Source: CAVOOW01 sp963697675
GTDB taxonomy: Bacteria > Actinomycetota > Actinomycetes > JACCUZ01
Reading direction: 5' to 3'
NCBI GenBank assembly: GCA_963697675.1
Contig: CAVOOW010000006.1
Coordinates: forward strand, 1,116,001-1,180,000
Length of the DNA: 64,000 nucleotides
Shown here piece by piece: positions 1 through 8,416 of the stretch. The position numbers and the translations under genes are program-made. The notes under the pieces are model-generated. The model was not told the origin of the DNA. It made no database searches and saw nothing but the letters and a program-made list of their open reading frames with translations. Numbering within the stretch: position 1 is the first letter of the stretch; each line of letters starts with the position of its first letter.

Positions 1-1140
1 CTCGTCGTTCCCCTCAACCGGGATCGGATCGACGATGACGCCAGGACCCTCTCCCGGTGTCTGCATCCGCTCGACCATGTGCGGGAGCTCCTCGCCGATC
101 TCGGCCGCCGCGAGAGTGAGTCGACGAAGAGGGCGCGTGATGCGCTGAGCGAGGACGAAGGCGAGCAGGATCGCCAGAACGAGACCGAAGAAGGCACCGG
201 CACCGAAGATGCCGGCCTTGAGCCGCTCTGAGTTCTCGATGTTCGTGGCGACGCGGGCGATGTCCGAGACAAGCTTTTTCTCGGTCGCGACCATCGACAC
301 GATGCGCGGGTTTGCGGCCTTCTGCCAGGCGACGGACGCTTCGAAGTCGGGAGCGCGCCCCTTGAGGAAGGCGCTGAGGTGTCCTCGCGACTTGGTCAGC
401 GCGACGTTGTCGGCTGCCTGGAGCTCGCCGTCCAGGGACACGTACAGCTGGATCGGTGCCGAGCGCTGGAAGTCTTGGAGGGACTGGCCCTGCTGCGCGA
501 TGAGGGCGCTCACCTGCCCGAACTCGGCCTCGGTGATCGTTCCGTCGAGGTAGGCGAGCTCGATCAGGTCGCGCTCATGTGAGGCGGACTCGATGGTGGT
601 CGACAGGGCCACCAGGGCCTGCAACCGCTGGGCCAGCTCGGGCGATGCCGACGCGGCGATGGCGCCGGGCAGCTGAAGGTCGTTGGAGATGATCCTGCCG
701 TACGCGGCGTCCGTCTCGGGCGCCGGCAACGTTCCGGCGTCGATCGAATTGCGGACGCTGGCGAGCTCGTTGTGTGCCTTGGTCGCGCGGGCGGCCGCGG
801 CCTGGATGCTCTCGGACATGGTGCTGAGAGGAGAGGCGGCGATCTTCTGGTTGAGGATCCGCAGCTGGGAGTTCGTGTACAACCGCTGTCCCTGGTTGGC
901 ACCTGGCCCGCCGGCGGTCACACCCTGCAGGTAGTCGAGCGTGATGGTGCGCTCGAGCTGAAGGCTGTGGACCACGCGGTTGAGCTGGAGAGCGACATCG
1001 GTCACGGCCTGGATCTGGCCCGCCTGGCGGGCGGCCTGCACCTGCCCGCCGACCAGCCATCCCGAAGCCACAATGAGCAGCACGGTCGGGATCGCAAGGA
1101 CGGCGAACAGCTTGCCGCGTACTCCTGCGTCACGGAGCAT
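1..1140 (-). CDS. Nitrate/nitrite-type (NIT) sensor histidine kinase, partial
   Basis: The gene starts at ATG 1140 and runs off the left edge, leaving 380 codons of its N-terminal part. A membrane segment lies at about residues 12-31. A long helical extracytoplasmic region of about 260 residues follows, resembling the NIT sensing domain. A second membrane segment (about 309-334) runs into a HAMP-like stretch beginning TRPLRRL. This is the layout of large actinobacterial NIT/HAMP/HATPase kinases such as those near cvn-type conservons. The kinase domain would lie outside the window, so histidine-kinase activity is inferred from the architecture. It is transcribed divergently from the quinone oxidoreductase gene at 1347; about 200 bases separate the two starts. 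Confidence 0.72.
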   Translation of the reverse strand, partial: MLRDAGVRGKLFAVLAIPTVLLIVASGWLVGGQVQAARQAGQIQAVTDVALQLNRVVHSLQLERTITLDYLQGVTAGGPGANQGQRLYTNSQLRILNQKIAASPLSTMSESIQAAAARATKAHNELASVRNSIDAGTLPAPETDAAYGRIISNDLQLPGAIAASASPELAQRLQALVALSTTIESASHERDLIELAYLDGTITEAEFGQVSALIAQQGQSLQDFQRSAPIQLYVSLDGELQAADNVALTKSRGHLSAFLKGRAPDFEASVAWQKAANPRIVSMVATEKKLVSDIARVATNIENSERLKAGIFGAGAFFGLVLAILLAFVLAQRITRPLRRLTLAAAEIGEELPHMVERMQTPGEGPGVIVDPIPVEGNDE

Positions 1141-1333
1141 TGGATGCCTTCTCGATGATCGAACGGATAGTGAGGTCGTCGGACACGCCGGTGAGAGACC
1201 GATAGTCACCCCATCGGCGCAGCGTGGATCATCCTTGAGCGCGCGCATCCAGCCGCGATCCCGCTCGGAGCCCACCCCAGGGCCTGCCGAGCACGTGGCG
1301 GCGGCGCGGCGGGGAGCGGCGGGCCACGAAAAT

Positions 1334-1339
1334 TAGGGT
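1334..1339 (+). promoter_or_regulatory. -10 element TAGGGT of a probable leaderless transcript
   Basis: TAGGGT ends 7 bases before the GTG at 1347, and no Shine-Dalgarno lies in between. The spacing puts the transcription start on the start codon and favours 1347 over the upstream GTGs at 1338 and 1341. Confidence 0.45.
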
Positions 1340-1346
1340 GGTGGGC

Positions 1347-2352
1347 GTGAAGGCAATCGTGATCAGCGAACCCGGCGGGCCTGACGTCTTGCAGTGGCAG
1401 GACGTCGGCGATCTCACTCCGGGGCCGGGCGAGGTGCTGATCGACGTCGCGGCGTCGGCCGTCAACCGAGCCGACGTCATGCAGCGACAGGGGCTACTAT
1501 CCGCCACCTGCGGGCGCGTCGCCGTACCCCGGCCTCGAATGCTCCGGGCGCGTCGCCGCGGTGGCGTCGGACGTCGACGCGGGTTTCGCCGTCGGCGACG
1601 AGGTGTGTGCCCTGCTGTCCGGCGGCGGCTATGCCGAGCAGGTCACGGTGCCCGCGGGCCAGGTGTTGCCGGTGCCGGCGGGAGTCGATCTCGTCGATGC
1701 CGCCGGGCTGCCCGAGGTCGTGTGCACGGTCTGGTCGAACGTCTTCATGGCCGCCGGGCTGCGACCGGGCGAGACACTGCTCGTGCACGGCGGCTCGTCG
1801 GGCATCGGCACGATGGCCATCCAGCTCGCCAAGCACGTCGGAGCCCGGGTCGCGGTGACCGCGGGTTCCGCAGAGAAGCTCGAGCGCTGTCGTGAGCTCG
1901 GCGCCGAGATCCTGGTGAACTATCGCGACGACGACTTCGTGGCGGCCGTGCGCGAGGCAACCGACGGGCACGGCGCAGACGTCGTGCTCGACAACATGGG
2001 GGCGAAATACCTGGCGCGAAACCTCGACGTCCTGGCCTTCAACGGTCGCATCGTCGTGATCGGCATGCAGGGCGGCACGAAGGCCGAGCTCGACATCGGG
2101 CTGCTCATGCGCAAGCGTGCGGCGCTGCTGTCCACCTCGCTGCGCGCGCGCCCGGCCGACGAGAAGGCCGCAATCGTGGCGTCGGTGCGCGAGCACGTCT
2201 GGCCGTTGCTCGCCGCCGGAGACATCCGGCCGATCATCGACTCCCGGGTGCCGATGGCTGACGCGGCTGAGGCGCATCGTCTGCTAGAGGCCAGCGACCA
2301 CGTCGGCAAGGTGCTGCTCGTCCGCGAAGCGATTCTGGAACGAGTCGATTAA
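1347..2352 (+). CDS. NAD(P)H:quinone oxidoreductase, zinc-independent MDR family (one surplus base)
   Basis: This is a medium-chain dehydrogenase/reductase of the QOR/PIG3 type, predicted to reduce quinones with NAD(P)H in the cytoplasm. The N-terminal GroES-like part opens with VKAIVISEPGG. The Rossmann part carries the nucleotide-binding stretch HGGSSGIGTMAIQLAK. The frame breaks in a run of four G near 1490. Removing one G restores RQGYYPPPAGASPYPGLEC, the family's normal sequence, and gives about 334 residues, which is full length. No zinc ligands are seen. The break is read as sequence error because the two halves are otherwise intact. Confidence 0.85.
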
Positions 2353-2432
2353 CCCGAATGGCGTATCAGAGCCAGCACGCACGCCCTCCTGCCCTCATCG
2401 ACCGATTCTGGTCGGGAAGAGGAGGGCCCCCC

Positions 2433-2840
2433 ATGTCCGCGACGCAGCTCATCGCCGCACTGCCACTCGTACGGGCACCATCCTCATGGCCATTCGCTGC
2501 CGTCGCCGGCCTCGCGATGCTCCTCCTCGCCGTTCTCGACTTCGCCGGCGCCCTGGCCGCGAAGGAGTGGGCTGACGGGGGCTCTCCCCGCTGGCTGCTC
2601 GCGGGCCTCGGATGCTTCCTGTTGCTCTTCTACGTCTACGCGTCGAGCCTGCAGTACGCCGATCTGGCCACGGTGACCATGGGCTGGATCGTGCTTCTCC
2701 AGGTGGGCCTGCTCGTCCTCGACCATGTGCGATACGACGTCTCGCTGCCCCCCGCCCGGTGGATAGCCGTAGGTCTCATCCTCGTGTTGCAGGCCTATCT
2801 CCTGCTCGCGCCGACCGTCTCCAAGTCCGGCCCGGTGTGA
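2433..2840 (+). CDS. Small four-helix membrane protein, function unknown
   Basis: This 135-residue protein has four hydrophobic segments (about residues 18-38, 52-70, 75-95 and 105-125) and almost no soluble part. ATG 2433 was chosen because GGGAAGAGGAGGG lies just upstream; an ATG at 2358 would add 25 unconvincing residues. Its stop overlaps the probable GTG start of the following decarboxylase gene (GTGA at 2837-2840), so the two are likely translated together. The size recalls small multidrug-resistance proteins, but I see no signature that assigns it. A role in moving an amine or amino acid linked to the downstream decarboxylase is only a guess. Confidence 0.65.
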   Translation: MSATQLIAALPLVRAPSSWPFAAVAGLAMLLLAVLDFAGALAAKEWADGGSPRWLLAGLGCFLLLFYVYASSLQYADLATVTMGWIVLLQVGLLVLDHVRYDVSLPPARWIAVGLILVLQAYLLLAPTVSKSGPV

Positions 2841-4361
2841 CCGCGGGACTCGCCACGGCCGCCGAGCTGGATCCGGCGGCCGTTGCCACAGCCGCGTTGC
2901 GTCTGGTCCCGCGGCGCGCCGCCGATCACCAGCGTCGCGCCCCTCGTCGACGCGGTGCAGCGCTATCGCCAGCGCGACACGGTGTCCTTCCACTGCCCCG
3001 CGCACCGCGGCGGTCAGGCGGCCGACGCGAGCCTGCACGACCTCGTGGGCGAGCGACTGCTCTCTGCCGACATCTGGCTCGATCCTGCCGAGCAGCACCG
3101 TGTCCTGCGTGAGGCCGAGGACCTCGCGGCGGATCTCTGGGGCGCAGACCGCGCCTTCCTGCTCGGCAACGGCTCGTCGGGCGGCAACCACGCGGCCATG
3201 CTGGCGATGCTGGCGCCTGGCGACGAGGTCGTGCTCGCGCGCGACGCCCACATCTCCAGCCACATGGGGCTGGTGATGACCGGCGCGCGGCCGGTCTGGG
3301 TGACCCCCGAGGTCCACCCGGAGCGCTCCGTCGGCCTCGGTGTCACGCCCGAAGCTCTGGGCGCCACGCTGCAGGCGCACCCCTCGGCCCGCCTCGTCGT
3401 TCTGGTCAGCCCGTCCTATGCCGGCGTCTGCTCAGACCTTCCGGCGCTGGTCCGGGTGGCCCACCGCGCAGGTGCCGCTGTCCTCGTCGACGAAGCCTGG
3501 GGCGCCCACCTGCCGTTCCACCCTCTCCTGCCCGTCGACGCGCTCTCCGCAGGTGCCGACGCCGTGGTCACGTCGACCCACAAGCTGGCGGGCAGCCTCA
3601 GCCAGAGCGCCCTGCTGCTCGTGCGCGCGGGCCGGATCGACGTCGACGCGGTCGCGACGGCGGTCCGCATGACGGCGACGACCAGCCCGCTGCTGCCTCT
3701 GCTCGCGTCCGTGGACAGCTGCCGGCGGCGACTGGCGCTGTCCGGCAGGACGATGCTCGACTCCGCCCTGTCCAACGCCGAACGGCTCCGCTCGATGTTG
3801 GACGGCCTGCCCGGCACCGACGTCCTCTCCGCCGGCGACCTCGGGCTGGGACCGCGCGCACTCGACCCGCTCAAGCTGGTGGTGGACGTGGCGGGGCTCG
3901 GGAGCACCGGCGTCGAGGTCGGGCGACTCCTCCGCGAACGCTATGCCGTGGCCGTCGAAGGCAGCGACCTGTGCCACCTGTTCCTGGTCGCCTCCGCGGG
4001 CGGGGGAGCGGCCGATGTCGGGCGGCTCGCCGACGGACTGCGCGGCCTCACGTCTCCGACGCCTTTGCCGGTACGCGCGAGCGCCGCTTGCGGGCACGTG
4101 CTGGGTCCCCGTCCACAGGCCAGGTCGCCGCGCGAGGCCTACTTCGCCCCGCGCGAGTCCGTGACCCTCGCCGGCTCGGTCGGGCGCATCGCGGCCGAGC
4201 TGGTCACGCCCTACCCGCCGGGCATCCCGGTCCTCGTGCCCGGAGAGGTGATCGACGCCGAGCAGGTCGGCTACCTCCGCAGAGCCCTGCGGGCGGGCGT
4301 GCACATGCACGGGGCCGCCGACCCGACCTTGTCCTGCGTGCAGGTCATGGCCGACTCGTGA
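2837..4361 (+). CDS. Orn/Lys/Arg decarboxylase family PLP enzyme (probable surplus base near start)
   Basis: This is a fold-type I PLP enzyme of the Orn/Lys/Arg decarboxylase major-domain family. The pyridoxal-lysine motif STHKLAGSLSQ, the early FHCPAHRGG motif and the C-terminal YPPGIPVLVPGE are all visible. The substrate cannot be told from sequence. The reading frame is open from a TTG at 2883. A GTG at 2837 overlapping the previous stop would give a coupled start, and one surplus base near 2915 (CCGCGGCGCG) joins it to the main frame, giving about 507 residues. If that shift is wrong, the protein starts at 2883 and has 492 residues. It is downstream of a small membrane protein gene. Confidence 0.8.
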
Positions 4362-4380
4362 AGGTGCTTGCCACGGATGG

Positions 4381-4407
4381 GTATACCCGGTATACATACT
4401 CGGTATG
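4381..4407 (+). promoter_or_regulatory. Operator with nested inverted repeats overlapping the padR start codon
   Basis: GTATAC (4381-4386) repeats at 4390-4395 with a 3-base gap, and CATAC-TCG-GTATG (4395-4407) overlaps it and includes the ATG. Such dyads are typical of PadR-family operators, so autoregulation is likely. There is no Shine-Dalgarno, so the mRNA is probably leaderless. Confidence 0.6.
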
Positions 4408-5007
4408 TCGATCAGACAGGGCCTGCTGGCCCTGCTCGAGCAGGGCCCGATGTACGGCTACCAGCTGCGGGCGGAGTTCGAGTCGCGCACCGGCGCCACC
4501 TGGCCGCTGAACGTCGGACAGGTCTACACGACCCTGTCCCGGCTGGAGCGTGACGGGCTCGTCGAAGCTGCCGGCTCCGACGGCGAGGGGCACATCTTCT
4601 ACCGGGTGACCGATCAGGGCCGCGCGGAGGTCGCGACGTGGTTCGCGACGCCGGTCAGCCGCACCACCCCGCCGCGCGACGAGCTGGCGATCAAGCTCGC
4701 CATGGCGGTCACGGTGCCCGGTGTCGACGTACGCGCCGTCGTGCAGGGTCAGCGGTCCGCGACGATCCGCGCCCTGCAGGACTACACACGGCTCAAGGCC
4801 CGCGCCGACACCGAGGATCCCCACGAGCTCGCCTGGCTGCTCGTGCTCGACTCGCTCGTCTTTGCCGCAGAGGCCGAGATCCGCTGGCTGGACCACTGCG
4901 AGGCCCGGCTGGCCCGGGTCGCCGCGAGCAAGGCCGAGCGCGCGGCGCGTTCGTCCGACGTGGATGCCGAGATAGACGTGACAGACGAGAAGGCGGTACG
5001 TCGATGA
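4405..5007 (+). CDS. PadR-family transcriptional regulator
   Basis: The 200-residue protein begins with a winged helix-turn-helix containing GPMYGYQLRAEFE and NVGQVYTTLSRLERDGLV, the hallmark of PadR repressors. An AphA-like C-terminal helical domain (about residues 90-180) serves in dimerisation. It is the first gene of an operon with an ABC ATPase and two permeases. Its stop overlaps the ATPase start by 4 bases (ATGA at 5004). The usual role of such regulators is to repress the adjacent exporter until a toxic ligand binds. The dyads over its own start codon support autoregulation. The ligand is unknown. Confidence 0.88.
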   Translation: MSIRQGLLALLEQGPMYGYQLRAEFESRTGATWPLNVGQVYTTLSRLERDGLVEAAGSDGEGHIFYRVTDQGRAEVATWFATPVSRTTPPRDELAIKLAMAVTVPGVDVRAVVQGQRSATIRALQDYTRLKARADTEDPHELAWLLVLDSLVFAAEAEIRWLDHCEARLARVAASKAERAARSSDVDAEIDVTDEKAVRR

Positions 5008-5729
5008 GCATCGTGCTGGACATCCGCGACCTGACCCGCGTGCACGGTCATGGCGAGAGCGAGGTCCATGCCCTGCGCGGCGTGAGCCTGCAGGTCGCCA
5101 CCGGGGAGCTCGTGGCCGTCATGGGACCGTCCGGCTCCGGCAAGTCGACTCTCCTGACGATCGCCGGTGGCCTGGACTCGCCGACCGGTGGCACCGTGAC
5201 CATCGAAGGCTGCGAGATCGGGGCGCTGTCCCGCAAGGACCTCGCCGGGTTGCGCCGGAGATCGGTCGGCTATGTCTTCCAGGACTTCAACCTGATCCCG
5301 GCGCTGACCGCCGCCGAGAACGTCGCACTCCCGCGCGAGCTGGACGGCGACTCGACCCGCGCGGCCCGCAAGCTCGCGCTGATCGCGCTCGAGGAGGTCG
5401 GCATCCCCGAACTCGCCGACCGCTTTCCCGACGACATGTCGGGCGGCCAGCAGCAGCGGGTGGCCATCGCCCGGGCCATCGTCGGCGACCGGCGGCTCGT
5501 GCTCGCCGACGAGCCGACCGGCGCCCTGGACACCGAGACCGGTGAGCAGGTCCTGCGGCTGCTGCGCGCTCGCTGCGACGCGGGCTCGGCCGGCGTGCTC
5601 GTCACTCACGAGGCACGGCACGCGGCCTGGGCCGACCGGGTCGTGTTCCTGCGCGACGGCCTGATGATCGACGAGACGGGCAGGGCACCCGAGGCCGAAT
5701 CGCTGCTCGACGCAGGCACCCGCGGATGA
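5004..5729 (+). CDS. ABC transporter ATP-binding protein, MacB/LolD type
   Basis: This is a 241-residue ATPase with Walker A GPSGSGKST, Q-loop FQDFN, signature MSGGQQQR and Walker B VLADEPTGALD, followed by VTHE. The LolD/MacB/FtsE-like subclass partners with FtsX-type permeases, which is what follows immediately. Its stop overlaps the next start by 4 bases (ATGA at 5726). It would power export or mechanotransmission by the permeases encoded at 5726 and 8413. The substrate cannot be inferred; with a PadR regulator in front, antimicrobial-peptide or drug export is the usual guess. Confidence 0.92.
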   Translation: MSIVLDIRDLTRVHGHGESEVHALRGVSLQVATGELVAVMGPSGSGKSTLLTIAGGLDSPTGGTVTIEGCEIGALSRKDLAGLRRRSVGYVFQDFNLIPALTAAENVALPRELDGDSTRAARKLALIALEEVGIPELADRFPDDMSGGQQQRVAIARAIVGDRRLVLADEPTGALDTETGEQVLRLLRARCDAGSAGVLVTHEARHAAWADRVVFLRDGLMIDETGRAPEAESLLDAGTRG

Positions 5730-8416
5730 GGAGACGGTTGCGGAGCTGGCGCCCGGCGCTGCGCATCGCCCGTCGCGACGCCACCCGCGCACGGGGACGC
5801 AGCGCACTCGTACTCGTGATGATCGGGCTGCCGGTGCTGGCGATCGTCTGCCTCGACACGCTCGCCCGCACGACCGACGTGTCTGTCCGCGAAGGGCTCA
5901 GCCGCCGACTGGGTTCGGCCGATGCGCTGGTCACTTACTCCGGCGCGACCTCGCCGATCGACCAGGACCCGGCGGGTATGGGGTACGGCAGCAGCCCGCC
6001 GGACGGGAAGTCCCCGCCACTGCCGGTGCCGACCGCCGGCACGATCCGATCCGCGCTGGGTCCCGACACCAGGGTCATCGAGATCCGCGAGGGCGACGTC
6101 TCGGTGCGGACTCCGATCGGGCTGGCCCGGCCGGCTGCCACGGAGCTCGACCTACGCGACCTGATGACGGCCGGGCTTTTCCCGCTCACGTCCGGACGGT
6201 TCCCGCGCGACACCGGTGAGGTGGTCCTCAGCGCGCGGCTGTCCGGCCGTGGCTTCCCGGTGGGGAGCACGCTGCCTCTCGACGCGGGCGGGTCGGCACG
6301 CGTGGTCGGCATCGTCGAGTCGGCGAGCTCGCGCGGCGGAAGCTTCGTCGTCGGCCCGCCGGGCAGCCTCGGCCTCGAAGCCACCGACGGCCTCACGAGC
6401 TGGCTCGTCACGCGGCCCGGCGGAGTCGACTGGCTGAGTGTGCGTGCCCTCAACGAGCACGCGCTCGTCGCCGTGTCACGCGACGTCGTCGAACATCCGC
6501 CAGCCGCCACCAACGTCTCGACGCAGGACGGCCTCGGCGGCAGCGCGGACGCCGCCACGGTCGCCGTGCTGGGTCTCGTCGTTGCGATGGCGCTGCTCGA
6601 GGTCGTGCTGCTCGCCGGTCCGGCGTTCGCCGTCGGCACCCGCCGGCAGCAGCGCGCCCTCGCCCTGATCGCCGCGACGGGTGGTCGACCGAGGGACGTG
6701 CGTCGCGTCGTGCTGGCCAGCGGTGTCGTCCTGGGTGGCGCCGCCGGCGTGGTCGGCGCCGCGGCAGGAGTCGCAGTCGCTGCGTTGGCACTGCCGATCG
6801 TCCAGCACTACAGCACTCAGCGGCTCGGCCCGTTCGACGTCTCGTTGCGCGACATCGCCGTCATCGCTGCGTGCGGATTCCTGAGCGCCGTGCTTGCCGC
6901 GCTCGCCCCGGCCGTGCTCGCCTCGCGACAGGATGTCGTGGCCGTCCTCGCCGGTCGTCGAGGCGAGGCACCGCCGAGGGCACGGTCTCCCATCTTCGGC
7001 GCCGTCCTGCTGCTGGCCGGCATCTCGGGCGCGGTCTATGGGGCGCTCCAGACCAGCGGCGGCGAGGTCTACATCGTCGGCGGCGCGATCTTGTCGATCT
7101 TGGGCATGGTGCTGCTCATCCCCTTGCTGGTGGCGCAGCTCGGCCGCACCGCTGGCCTTCTGCCCCTGCCGACCCGGTTTGCCGTGCGGGATGCCGCACG
7201 GCATCGCAGCCGCACGGCACCCGCGGTGGCAGCCGTCGCGGCGACAGTGGCCGGCGTCGTGGCGCTGGGCATCGGCGGCGCGAGCGACGCGGCTCAGGCA
7301 CGTGCCGAGTACGAACCAGGTGCGCCGATGGGTGCCGGCCTGATCAGCACGTTCGACATCCAGGGCGGCAGCGACAGCTGGGGCCCGCTGACGGCAGCGG
7401 TGCGCAAGCAGTTGCCGGACGCCCGGATCCAGGCGATCCGCGGCGCGCAGGAGAGCTTCACCAACACGGCCGCAAAGGCGACGGAGTACCTGGATCTTCA
7501 GGGCCTGTACCCCGGTGGGGAATCACCGTTGGACGGGGGGTACGGACCCACCTACGGGTCCGCCTACCTCGTCGGGGCAGCGACACTCAAGCAAGCGCAG
7601 CTCCGCCTGTCGAAGACGGAACTGACCCGGGCGCTCGGGGTCCTCGACCGCGGCGGCCTGGTGATTTTCAGCCCCTCTCCGCTCGGCTCTAAGGTCAGGT
7701 CGGCCAAGCTCCTGAGGGAGAGCTTGAGTGACGACGGGAGCGACACCAAGACGTTGGGGACGTGGACGTTCCCGGCGGTCGTCGTCTCGGTCCCTGGCAC
7801 CAGCCAGCCGGCGCGCGCGGTCCTGTCGGAGAGCGCACTGGCCAGGACCGGCTTCCATGCCGGGACCACGGCCTTGCTGGTGGACGGCACGCAGATCAGC
7901 GGAGTGCAGGAGGACGCTCTGCAAGAGTCCGTCAACGGCATCGATCCCAATGCCAGCGTCTACGTGGAGCGGGGTTTCCACGACAACTCGATGACCGTGG
8001 CGCTGCTGCTGCTCGGAGCACTCGGCGGCGTCCTGGTTCTCGGTGGCACGCTCACCGCTTCCTTCCTGGCGCTGTCCGACGCGCGGCCGGACTTCGCGAC
8101 ACTGAGCGCCGTCGGCGCTGCGCCCCGGATGCGTCGTTTCGTGGCGGCCTCGTACGCCGGAATGATTGGACTCGTCGGGGCGGTGCTCGGGGCGGCGGTG
8201 GGGTTCATCCCGGGCATCGCCATCACCTACCCGCTGACCTCCTCGTCGTGGCAGACCGGCGTCGTGGCGAGCAACGGGTCGGCGCTGCCCGACCACGTCC
8301 TCGACGTGCCGTGGCTGCTCGTGTTCGGCCTGGTGATCGGGCTGCCGCTGCTGACCGCCGGAGTCGTCGGCGCAACCACACGGTCGCGCCTGCCGATGGT
8401 GAGCAGGCTCGCATGA
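5726..8416 (+). CDS. FtsX-like ABC permease, large two-module form (copy 1)
   Basis: This 896-residue permease has an N-terminal membrane anchor (about 25-45) and an extracytoplasmic domain to about residue 270. A block of FtsX-type helices follows at 275-420, with further helices around 430-515. A second extracytoplasmic domain is followed by a last FtsX block near 755-885. This is the duplicated FtsX layout with two periplasm-facing domains that MacB-like exporters use. It overlaps the ATPase gene by 4 bases and the second permease gene by 4 bases (ATGA at 8413), so all are one operon. It is closely similar throughout to the next gene. Confidence 0.9.
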   Translation: MRRRLRSWRPALRIARRDATRARGRSALVLVMIGLPVLAIVCLDTLARTTDVSVREGLSRRLGSADALVTYSGATSPIDQDPAGMGYGSSPPDGKSPPLPVPTAGTIRSALGPDTRVIEIREGDVSVRTPIGLARPAATELDLRDLMTAGLFPLTSGRFPRDTGEVVLSARLSGRGFPVGSTLPLDAGGSARVVGIVESASSRGGSFVVGPPGSLGLEATDGLTSWLVTRPGGVDWLSVRALNEHALVAVSRDVVEHPPAATNVSTQDGLGGSADAATVAVLGLVVAMALLEVVLLAGPAFAVGTRRQQRALALIAATGGRPRDVRRVVLASGVVLGGAAGVVGAAAGVAVAALALPIVQHYSTQRLGPFDVSLRDIAVIAACGFLSAVLAALAPAVLASRQDVVAVLAGRRGEAPPRARSPIFGAVLLLAGISGAVYGALQTSGGEVYIVGGAILSILGMVLLIPLLVAQLGRTAGLLPLPTRFAVRDAARHRSRTAPAVAAVAATVAGVVALGIGGASDAAQARAEYEPGAPMGAGLISTFDIQGGSDSWGPLTAAVRKQLPDARIQAIRGAQESFTNTAAKATEYLDLQGLYPGGESPLDGGYGPTYGSAYLVGAATLKQAQLRLSKTELTRALGVLDRGGLVIFSPSPLGSKVRSAKLLRESLSDDGSDTKTLGTWTFPAVVVSVPGTSQPARAVLSESALARTGFHAGTTALLVDGTQISGVQEDALQESVNGIDPNASVYVERGFHDNSMTVALLLLGALGGVLVLGGTLTASFLALSDARPDFATLSAVGAAPRMRRFVAASYAGMIGLVGAVLGAAVGFIPGIAITYPLTSSSWQTGVVASNGSALPDHVLDVPWLLVFGLVIGLPLLTAGVVGATTRSRLPMVSRLA

